Shown here in pieces: positions 1-5,635 of a DNA stretch of 9,519 nucleotides. This stretch comes from an uncultured bacterium. GTDB lineage: Bacteria; Actinomycetota; Coriobacteriia; Coriobacteriales; Coriobacteriaceae. The translations under genes and the position numbers were made by a program. Position 1 is the stretch's first letter. Each line of letters starts with the position of its first letter. The DNA lies in NCBI GenBank assembly GCA_905215835.1, contig CAJMRR010000077.1, forward strand, positions 1 through 9,519. Reading direction: 5' to 3'. The notes beneath the pieces are model-generated. The model had not been told where the DNA came from. It made no database searches and worked only from the letters and a program-made list of their open reading frames with translations.

Positions 1-1
1 T

Positions 2-1366
2 GCCAAACCTGTCGCCGCGCCCGCGGTACTGCTGAGCACGCTCGGCGTTATCGCCACCGCCGGCATCACCGGCGTGTTCGCACACTTCGCGCTGGGCTTC
101 GACTGGATCGGCGGCCTGCTGCTGGGGTCGGTCGTGGCGTCGACCGATGCGGCGAGCGTCTTTAGCGTGCTGCGCGAACACAACCTGTCGCTGAGGGGCG
201 GCACCGACTCGCTGCTCGAGGTCGAATCCGGCTCCAACGACCCCGTCGCCTACATGCTCACCGCGGTGCTCGCGACCCTCGCGGCGGGCGGCAACATCGA
301 CATTCCCGTGCTACTGGCCAAGCAGATCATCCTGGGTGTGGGGCTGGGCCTTGCCATCGGCTGGATATCCAGCCGCCTGATTGAACGCGCACACGCAACG
401 GCCGAGGGCGCGCAGACCATCTTTTTGTTCGCCGTGGCGATCGTCGCCTACGCGCTGCCGAGCTATCTGGGCGGCAACGGCTTTTTGTCCGTATACCTGG
501 CAGGCATTGTGCTGGGTGCGAGCGACATCACCGGTAAGGTCGAGATGGCGCACTTCTTTGACACCCTTACCGAGATGGCCGAGATGACGATCTTCTTCTT
601 GCTCGGCCTGCTCGTGACGCCCGCACGCCTGCCGCAGATGCTGCTACCCGGTCTGGCGCTCATGGCGTTTATGCTCTTCGTGAGCCGCCCCATCGCCGTG
701 GGCCTGTTGTTGGCGCCCTTTAAGACCAACCCTCGCCAGGTTGCGCTCGTAAGCTGGGCTGGCCTGCGCGGTGCCGCTTCGGTCGTGTTTAGCCTCTTTG
801 CCGTGGTGGCCGACGTTCCCAGCGGTCACGACCTGTTTGACCTGGTCTTTGTGATTGCCGTGTCGAGCATTGTGGTGCAGGGCTCGCTGCTGCCGGTGGT
901 GGCGAAGAAGCTTGACATGATCGATGCGGGCGGCGACGTGCGCCGTACGTTTAACGATTACCGCGACGAGGACGGCATGTCGTTCGTCAAGCTTAAGGTG
1001 GGCGCGGGCCATCCGTTTGCCGGTCGCTCGCTCGCCGATATTGGCAGCGTCACGAACATGCTTGTGGTCCTGGTGCTGCGTGACGGTGCACATCCGGTGC
1101 TGCCCAACGGCGACACCGTGATTGAAGAAGGCGACCTTCTGGTTATGGCCGCACCGACGTTCGAAGAGCGTGCCGAGGTTACGTTGCGCGAGGTCACCGT
1201 AACACCCCACGGTCGCCTGGCTGGACAGCGCCTGCGCGACGTGCCGCAGGGCAAGCACCCCTTTATCGTGGTGATGCTCAAACGCGACGGCCAAACCATC
1301 ATCCCGGACGGCAACACCCTCATATATGCCGGCGACGAAGCCGTCATCGCCACGCTCGCGTCGTAG
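2..1366 (+). CDS. K+(Na+)/H+ antiporter, CPA1 family, with two RCK_C domains (5'-truncated by window edge)
   Basis: Inner-membrane cation/proton exchanger of the NhaP2/CvrA type, expected to move K+ or Na+ against H+ for ion and pH balance. The frame is open from position 2, so the true start lies off the left edge; the GTG at 74 is an internal valine, not a start. The visible part is 454 residues. Residues ~1-310 are strongly hydrophobic with about eight to ten membrane segments. They include the conserved GSVVASTDAASVFSVLR stretch (~42-58) and LLEVESGSNDPVAYMLT (~71-87), whose N-D pair is the ion-site signature of this family. Two cytosolic RCK_C/TrkA_C regulatory domains follow, ~326-395 and ~396-454, each with the usual beta-rich pattern (for example HPFAGRSLADIG, then LPNGDTVIEEGDLLV). 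Stop is TAG at 1364-1366. It is convergent with the BREX-side genes and probably ordinary chromosomal backbone. Family is firm; the exact ion is not deducible. Confidence 0.93.
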   Translation, partial: AKPVAAPAVLLSTLGVIATAGITGVFAHFALGFDWIGGLLLGSVVASTDAASVFSVLREHNLSLRGGTDSLLEVESGSNDPVAYMLTAVLATLAAGGNIDIPVLLAKQIILGVGLGLAIGWISSRLIERAHATAEGAQTIFLFAVAIVAYALPSYLGGNGFLSVYLAGIVLGASDITGKVEMAHFFDTLTEMAEMTIFFLLGLLVTPARLPQMLLPGLALMAFMLFVSRPIAVGLLLAPFKTNPRQVALVSWAGLRGAASVVFSLFAVVADVPSGHDLFDLVFVIAVSSIVVQGSLLPVVAKKLDMIDAGGDVRRTFNDYRDEDGMSFVKLKVGAGHPFAGRSLADIGSVTNMLVVLVLRDGAHPVLPNGDTVIEEGDLLVMAAPTFEERAEVTLREVTVTPHGRLAGQRLRDVPQGKHPFIVVMLKRDGQTIIPDGNTLIYAGDEAVIATLAS

Positions 1367-1383
1367 CGGCCAAGGGGTTGCCG

Positions 1384-1398
1384 TCCCAAATTGGCTAC
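1384..1398 (+). repeat. 15-bp direct repeat, copy 1
   Basis: TCCCAAATTGGCTAC here recurs at 1678-1692 as TCCCAAATTAGCTAC (14 of 15 identical). The two copies bracket the inverted-repeat element at 1459-1579. They may belong to a dispersed intergenic repeat family or be relics of a duplication. Confidence 0.6.
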
Positions 1399-1414
1399 AT
1401 TTGAGCATCAATCC

Positions 1415-1426
1415 CCCCGGCTGGGG
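1415..1426 (+). terminator. Weak hairpin after antiporter gene, possible terminator
   Basis: CCCC-GGCT-GGGG forms a four-pair GC stem with a four-base loop, 49 bases past the antiporter stop codon. It is not followed by a T-run (next bases are tctcgttg), so intrinsic termination would be inefficient. This is the only compact GC hairpin I found between the two convergent genes. Confidence 0.2.
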
Positions 1427-1458
1427 TCTCGTTGCGGACAATTAGCGTCTCTCAAAAT

Positions 1459-1579
1459 TAAGTGAGTAGACTTTTGCCGAATCGCCGACCACGCCACCAA
1501 AGCACAAGTCTGTGACCTGCGGGTTTGTTGAAGCAAATTTGTCGGGTGCTCAGGATTTCCAATAAAGCCTACTCACTTA
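1459..1579. repeat. MITE-like or structured intergenic element with 16-bp inverted ends
   Basis: The left arm taagtgagtagacttt (1459-1474) is the reverse complement, with one mismatch, of the right arm aaagcctactcactta (1564-1579). Inside lie roughly concentric shorter inverted pairs: AGCAC (1501-1505) with GTGCT (1546-1550), and TTTG (1524-1527) with CAAA (1534-1537). The whole could fold as one long stem with nested helices on either strand. There is no coding potential, no transposase, and no clear short target duplication directly abutting the arms. A non-autonomous transposon or a dispersed palindromic intergenic repeat are the likeliest identities; a structured RNA is possible. Confidence 0.55.
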
Positions 1580-1677
1580 GCCAGCGAGCAGTCAAAATAG
1601 AACGGTCGCGAGCTTATCAGACTCCACTGCGACGGCTTATCGTGCATATTCGCGCAGCTGCGGGTGCAGACGCCCCT

Positions 1678-1692
1678 TCCCAAATTAGCTAC
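1678..1692 (+). repeat. 15-bp direct repeat, copy 2
   Basis: TCCCAAATTAGCTAC matches copy 1 at 1384-1398 with one mismatch. It ends just outside the stop codon of the 63-residue minus-strand gene (1694-1696). Confidence 0.6.
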
Positions 1693-1693
1693 C

Positions 1694-1885
1694 CTAGCCG
1701 TCGTCGACGGCAAAGTCGCGGAGGACGAGGCCTTCGCGTTCGGCTCGGACCAGGAGCTCTTGAGGCGACTCGTCCCCGATATCCATCACATCGAGCATAG
1801 CGGCCGGAAAGCCCGCGCCCGCCGCACTCCCCGCACGGTCGAGCAGGCTCTCGCGCAGCTGGTCCACATCGACTTCGATCTTCAT
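1694..1885 (-). CDS. Small conserved-looking hypothetical protein (63 aa)
   Basis: A short acidic, soluble protein with no membrane segment, signal peptide or cysteine. It begins MKIEVDVDQLRESLLDRAG, continues with a small-residue turn (SAAGAGFPAAMLDV, ~20-33), and ends with a helical segment (SPQELLVRAEREGLVLRDF, ~40-58). The layout resembles small single-domain proteins of unknown function often left as hypothetical; I cannot name a family with certainty. The ATG at 1885 is strongly supported by AGGAGGT placed about seven bases upstream (1892-1898 on the plus strand). It starts 27 bases after the stop of the 454-residue gene, on the same strand, and is probably cotranscribed with it. The stop is TAG at 1694-1696. 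Confidence 0.75.
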   Translation of the reverse strand: MKIEVDVDQLRESLLDRAGSAAGAGFPAAMLDVMDIGDESPQELLVRAEREGLVLRDFAVDDG

Positions 1886-1891
1886 GGTGAA

Positions 1892-1898
1892 ACCTCCT
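1892..1898 (-). promoter_or_regulatory. Strong Shine-Dalgarno for the 63-aa gene
   Basis: The minus strand reads AGGAGGT, near-perfect to the 16S anti-SD, with about six to seven bases to the ATG at 1885. It sits in the 27-base gap behind the upstream gene and is the main reason to accept the small gene as real. Confidence 0.8.
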
Positions 1899-1912
1899 GC
1901 AAGATCAGGCCC

Positions 1913-3277
1913 TTACTCGTCAGTGCCGAGTTCATCCACGGCAGCGACAAAAGCCGCCGCTTGCTTTTCGTCCATCCGAGTGGCCAGACGCCCCACGGGC
2001 TCATCGTAGGCAAACTGCACCTTATCGATAAAGCAATCCCAAGCACGCTCATCCACACGCACGGCGGCCTCGCAATACTGGCTGAGCTTTTTGAGTCCAT
2101 ACCAAAACGCATTCACATGGCGCGTAGGATCCTCATCCAGAACACCATCGTAGCGACGCCCATTGAACTCGCGCATGCGTGCCACGGCAACCTCTAGCGA
2201 ATCGCCGCCCTCGGTCGAAGCCTCATCCACAAGCTTGGGAATCGGAACCTCACGGCGAACATCATGCCTGGTAGCGCCATCGTACTCGCCCACCAGCACG
2301 TCTTCGTCAAGCCGAGAATCGTAGTCGAAATAGCTCGAGCCCGTGCAAATCCCATGCGGCGAGCCCGTGCCAAACGCACAGAACAACCCGCCGTCGGCAA
2401 CAACACGACGATAGGTCTCAAATGACTTCGTAACCTGAGCGATCAACTCAGAAAGCTCCCCGGCATCGCACGCCGTCTCGCACGCAACGCACGCAGACTC
2501 GGGCAACGATACCGGCTCCACCATGCTCCCCGCAACGCGGGCGGCACGCTCGGCCCGATACGCCTGCGCCGCCAAGCGTGCCCGCTGTGCAGCACCGCGC
2601 ACGTTGGTAAGCTCACGCTCCAACGCCACCTCACCAGCAACATCACCGGCCACGTCATTCACAAGCCCGTCAGCGTCCTGCGACCCCGTCGCACTAAGCT
2701 CAGATTCAAACGTCGCCGTGATCATGCCCGCAAGGTCCGTCGCATCGGCGGCACAACGCAACTGCTCCAGCTGCGTGCATAGCAGATCGGCATCCAGGGG
2801 CACAGCATCCACAACGCGCACGTCGCTCAGGCGCGCCACGTCCTGCAGCACCATGACGCCGGCAGCATCGTACGCTGAGCGCACCCTGTCCGCCGTATTC
2901 GCACGCAGCTTTACCTCGATAAACGCAAGTGTCTGCTTCAGACGCGTCAGCAGCTCGGCCTTGTCCTCCATGCGCAAAAAGGCAGCATAGCGGCGCTCCA
3001 TCTGCAGCGGGCCCACAACACCCGCCTGCTTGCGAGCGCGCGCAAGAGCCGCACCCTCGACACGGCGTACGTACCCGTCAACTGCCCGAACGGCAGACTC
3101 GCGCGCAGTGTGCTCGGCAGCTTCGACACCCCTAAGCACACCCAGCAGCTCGTGGGAGCGTACTTTGCGCACCAACTCCCCACGATCGTACCGCTCAAGC
3201 GCCGTCTGGCGCTTGGCTACCGATTCAAAGCTAAACAGCTCGTCGAGCAACTCGCCAGCAGAACGCTCGCCCGCCAT
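1913..3277 (-). CDS. Unrecognised 454-residue protein downstream of brxL
   Basis: I do not recognise a family. The protein is soluble, rich in Ala, Arg, Glu and Val, with no signal peptide or membrane helix. Residues ~1-250 are charged and predominantly helical (for example 40-90 and 225-250), suggesting coiled-coil or helical-bundle structure. The sequence around 203-220 is acidic and repetitive (DVAGDVAGEV). A cysteine cluster C263-x2-C266-x3-C270 follows, then a distinct C-terminal region (~275-450) with FCAFGTGSPHGICTGSSYFDY (~299-319), richer in Gly and aromatics, that looks globular. The ATG at 3277 has GGGAGG seven bases upstream. The gene lies 74 bases after the brxL stop on the same strand with no obvious terminator between, so readthrough from the BREX operon is plausible. 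It is not one of the six core BREX proteins. An accessory role is inference from position only; an unrelated neighbour is equally possible. Confidence 0.85.
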   Translation of the reverse strand: MAGERSAGELLDELFSFESVAKRQTALERYDRGELVRKVRSHELLGVLRGVEAAEHTARESAVRAVDGYVRRVEGAALARARKQAGVVGPLQMERRYAAFLRMEDKAELLTRLKQTLAFIEVKLRANTADRVRSAYDAAGVMVLQDVARLSDVRVVDAVPLDADLLCTQLEQLRCAADATDLAGMITATFESELSATGSQDADGLVNDVAGDVAGEVALERELTNVRGAAQRARLAAQAYRAERAARVAGSMVEPVSLPESACVACETACDAGELSELIAQVTKSFETYRRVVADGGLFCAFGTGSPHGICTGSSYFDYDSRLDEDVLVGEYDGATRHDVRREVPIPKLVDEASTEGGDSLEVAVARMREFNGRRYDGVLDEDPTRHVNAFWYGLKKLSQYCEAAVRVDERAWDCFIDKVQFAYDEPVGRLATRMDEKQAAAFVAAVDELGTDE

Positions 3278-3284
3278 GGCAAGG

Positions 3285-3290
3285 CCTCCC
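3285..3290 (-). promoter_or_regulatory. Shine-Dalgarno for the 454-aa gene
   Basis: The minus strand reads GGGAGG with a seven-base spacer to the ATG at 3277, supporting that start. Its presence shows independent translation initiation after the 74-base gap from brxL. Confidence 0.7.
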
Positions 3291-3351
3291 TACTCGAACA
3301 CGCCAACACGCCCGCGGGCGCACGCGCACGCAAGCCCGCTCACCCGCACCC

Positions 3352-5622
3352 CTACAGATCCAGAGCCTTCTTCGCAGCGTCGACGGGATTGCCATCCATG
3401 TAGAACACCGGGCTCAGGCCCGAGATAATCTCGGACGACACGCTCTGCAGGCCCGCGATGGCGCTTAGCGGCAAAATCACACGCTTGGCACCGGCGTTTT
3501 TGGCCACGCGCATAATGTCCTCGAGCCCGCGGATCTCGTCCATAGAGCCCGACATGCGCAAGATTCCCGGAATCGCCAGCGCGGGCATCACCGGGCGATT
3601 GCATGCCGCGGAGCACAGGCCCACAAACTCGGCGAGCGAAACTTCTTCGGACAGGCCCTTGCTCTGCAGGTCGTTGTAGAACAACAGGTAATCCTTGGAG
3701 CCAATGTGCATGCCCGGCGCCACGCGGTTCGCCAGGTTCACAAAGTTGTCGAACGCGGCCTCAAGCGTATCGCGCACCGGCTTGTTAAAGGCCACGCCTT
3801 CGTGCTTAAACTTGCACTCGCCGGCAACGGCCTTGTTCTCCAGCTTGTACACGGCAACCTCGCCGCTCTGCGACCTGCCCACGCCAAACACATGGCCGGA
3901 CAGCAGCGGCCCGTCGGGAATCAGGGTGTCCTCGGCCTGCTCGGGCACGCGCACCACGTGCACGTCCTGCGGGTTGTCGGCATCCATATAGCCCAGGTTG
4001 ACGTCGATAAACTCGACGCCCGCCATAATCTTGAGCTGCTCCTTTACGCGGCGACGGCCCTCGATGGCGTAGTCCAACAGCCAGCGTACGTCGTCCTTGT
4101 CCATGGCCTCGTCGGGAAACAGCAGCTTGGCAAGGCCGCTAAAGGTCTTGCGCACGGCGATCTCGTCACGCTTGTTAAAGTCGCTGTTAAAGCGGAAGTA
4201 ACGGTCGATATGGTGCGTAAAGTCCTTGCGGCGCATCTCCTTGCAAAACTCCGACAGGCAGTCGGTGATCAGGCCGTAATGCCCGGTCAGCAGGCTCGAG
4301 CGCATCTTGGGAATCTCCCAGCCCGGCAGGTAATAGTGGATACGGTCAAAGAAGGCCGAATCGTTGTTAAACTCCGGCGGGAACGGATCAAACAGGTGCG
4401 TGGTCTTAAGGACGTTTTGCACGGTGTCGTTGATGTTGCCCTCAAAGACCATGGAGGCATCGGCGTTGATCTGGTCGCGGCCGCGCGCGTAACTGCCGCT
4501 CGCCATGTAGTCCTTCATGATCTGCACGGCGTTGGTGTCCTTAAAGCGCATGCCGGCGACCTCGTCAAACGTCACGCAATCCCAGTGGCCCACCAGACCC
4601 ACGCGGTCGGCGCGCATGGAGTTCATACGGCCGAACAGGTTGGCCGTGGTGGTCTGACCGCCAGAGAGCAAGATGGCGTAGGGCGAGACCTCTTTGTAGA
4701 TATGGCTCTTGCCGGTACCACGGGGACCCAACTCGCACAGGTTGTAGTTGCGCTCGATGAGCGGCACCATGCGCTCGATAAAGTGCAGGCGCTCCTTCTC
4801 GGAAAGCTCGCTGGGCTCATAGCCAGCGGAGCGCAGCAGCATATTGAGCCACTCGTCGCGCGTAAAGTACTGGCGCTCGTCGACCATGGCATCCAGGTCC
4901 AGATTGGGCATCTGGATGGGCGTGAGCGACGCCACGCTAAACGGAGAGTCCTCGGGTCCGCGCTTTTTGCGCTTGGCCTTGGAGCGGCGCGGTGCATCGT
5001 CGCCAAAGACCTCCATGCCAAACTCGTCTTCCTCATCCAAGGGATGACGATACTCGATGCTCATAATGCACCAAATGCCACCTTGCAGAATCTTGGAATA
5101 GTCGCGCACGTACTCGGCCGGCATCACAAACGGTTCGATGGTCAGATTGGCAAACGATGCCACATAGATGTCTTTGTACTCGTCGAGCTTGGCCGTCACC
5201 TTATCGATGATGGTAAAGCGGCCCAGCTCGCGAATCTTGGACTTAATGCGCTCGGACTCGTCGGGACGCACGTAGTTATCGGTAAGGATCCTGCGGATGC
5301 GGTCCAGGCCCTCTGCCACGGCATCCTCGTCGTCGGTTGAGCAGTACATGCCCAGCAGGTACTCCAGCACAAAGGTTGGCACATTAGCGCCGCGCTTCAT
5401 AAGGGCCGTCAGGTCCTTACGCACGATCTTGCCGGCAAAGTGCTCGAGCAGCTTGCCGTCCAGCCCATCCATGTCGTAGCCGTCGTCCTCGGGAGCCTCG
5501 GCCACAGCCTGGTCATAGCAATCGGTCGAGGATTCATCCTCGTCGGGCACCGCAGCCTCCACGGGCACATCCACATCAATCGAGGGAACTTCCCACAGAC
5601 CGTCGTCATGGCTATCAAACAT
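3352..5622 (-). CDS. brxL: BREX system Lon protease-like AAA+ protein BrxL
   Basis: Core component of type 1 BREX phage defence, a DNA-associated AAA+ protein in studied homologues. I place the start at the ATG at 5622 (756 aa): AGGAG lies eight bases upstream, whereas the in-frame GTG at 5631 leaves only one base. Residues counted from the ATG: an acidic N-terminal extension (~1-55); the BrxL N-terminal domain (~56-195, with GKIVRKDLTALMKRGANVP and ILQGGIWCIM); a charged linker with KAKRKKRG (~215-222); a AAA+ core with Walker A GPRGTGKS (~299-306), GGQTTTANLFGRM, Walker B CVTFDE (~349-354) and FFDRIHYYLPGW with a probable arginine finger (~R427); and a Lon-like C-terminal domain (~630-756). 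By my alignment to Lon, Ser ~662 matches the catalytic serine, but the catalytic lysine position is Glu (~701, RGLE). At 756 residues it is longer than the ~680 usual for the family because of the N-terminal extension. It follows pglZ by 11 bases. Confidence 0.96.
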   Translation of the reverse strand: MFDSHDDGLWEVPSIDVDVPVEAAVPDEDESSTDCYDQAVAEAPEDDGYDMDGLDGKLLEHFAGKIVRKDLTALMKRGANVPTFVLEYLLGMYCSTDDEDAVAEGLDRIRRILTDNYVRPDESERIKSKIRELGRFTIIDKVTAKLDEYKDIYVASFANLTIEPFVMPAEYVRDYSKILQGGIWCIMSIEYRHPLDEEDEFGMEVFGDDAPRRSKAKRKKRGPEDSPFSVASLTPIQMPNLDLDAMVDERQYFTRDEWLNMLLRSAGYEPSELSEKERLHFIERMVPLIERNYNLCELGPRGTGKSHIYKEVSPYAILLSGGQTTTANLFGRMNSMRADRVGLVGHWDCVTFDEVAGMRFKDTNAVQIMKDYMASGSYARGRDQINADASMVFEGNINDTVQNVLKTTHLFDPFPPEFNNDSAFFDRIHYYLPGWEIPKMRSSLLTGHYGLITDCLSEFCKEMRRKDFTHHIDRYFRFNSDFNKRDEIAVRKTFSGLAKLLFPDEAMDKDDVRWLLDYAIEGRRRVKEQLKIMAGVEFIDVNLGYMDADNPQDVHVVRVPEQAEDTLIPDGPLLSGHVFGVGRSQSGEVAVYKLENKAVAGECKFKHEGVAFNKPVRDTLEAAFDNFVNLANRVAPGMHIGSKDYLLFYNDLQSKGLSEEVSLAEFVGLCSAACNRPVMPALAIPGILRMSGSMDEIRGLEDIMRVAKNAGAKRVILPLSAIAGLQSVSSEIISGLSPVFYMDGNPVDAAKKALDL

Positions 5623-5630
5623 AGGGCACA

Positions 5631-5635
5631 CTCCT
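5631..5635 (-). promoter_or_regulatory. SD that fixes the brxL start and overlaps the pglZ stop
   Basis: The minus strand reads TTTTTAGGAGTGTGCCCTATG. The pglZ stop TAG (5634-5636) is part of the AGGAG ribosome site for brxL. Spacing is eight bases to the ATG at 5622 and only one to the GTG at 5631, so the ATG is the likely start. The overlap implies translational coupling of brxL to pglZ. Confidence 0.8.

Larger units (their letters stand above)
1367..1693. other. Convergent intergenic region, no credible gene
   Basis: This 327-base gap separates the 3' end of the plus-strand antiporter from the 3' end of the minus-strand small gene. An open frame beginning near 1525 on the plus strand has no recognisable domain or good ribosome site and runs antisense into the small gene, so I do not call it. 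The gap holds a weak GC hairpin (1415-1426), an inverted-repeat element (1459-1579), two copies of a 15-bp sequence (1384-1398 and 1678-1692), a 10-bp perfect palindrome (1653-1662) and two copies of GCTTATC (1612-1618, 1635-1641). It looks like repeat-derived spacer. Confidence 0.7.

Noticed and set aside
74..76. GTG as start of the antiporter
   Set aside because: The frame is open upstream to the window edge and encodes family-like membrane sequence, so this is an internal valine codon.
644..1441. Minus-strand open frame (265 codons) opposite the antiporter
   Set aside because: Antisense shadow of recognisable RCK_C and membrane segments.
1525..1800. Plus-strand open frame (91 codons) in the convergent gap
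   Set aside because: No SD, no recognisable domain, begins within the inverted-repeat element and runs antisense into the better-supported 63-aa gene.
3309..3320. CGCCCGCGGGCG perfect palindrome between brxL and the 454-aa gene, considered as a terminator
   Set aside because: It would have only a four-base stem around a CGCG centre, with no T-run on either strand, and such palindromes are expected in GC-rich spacer.
3706..5340. Long plus-strand open frame (544 codons) opposite brxL
   Set aside because: It is an antisense shadow of a well-supported BrxL frame. GC-rich codon bias keeps the opposite frame open; the translation is low-complexity, His/Val/Leu/Ala-rich and domainless.
5629..5631. 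GTG as start of brxL
   Set aside because: Only one base separates it from the SD; the ATG at 5622 has an eight-base spacer.
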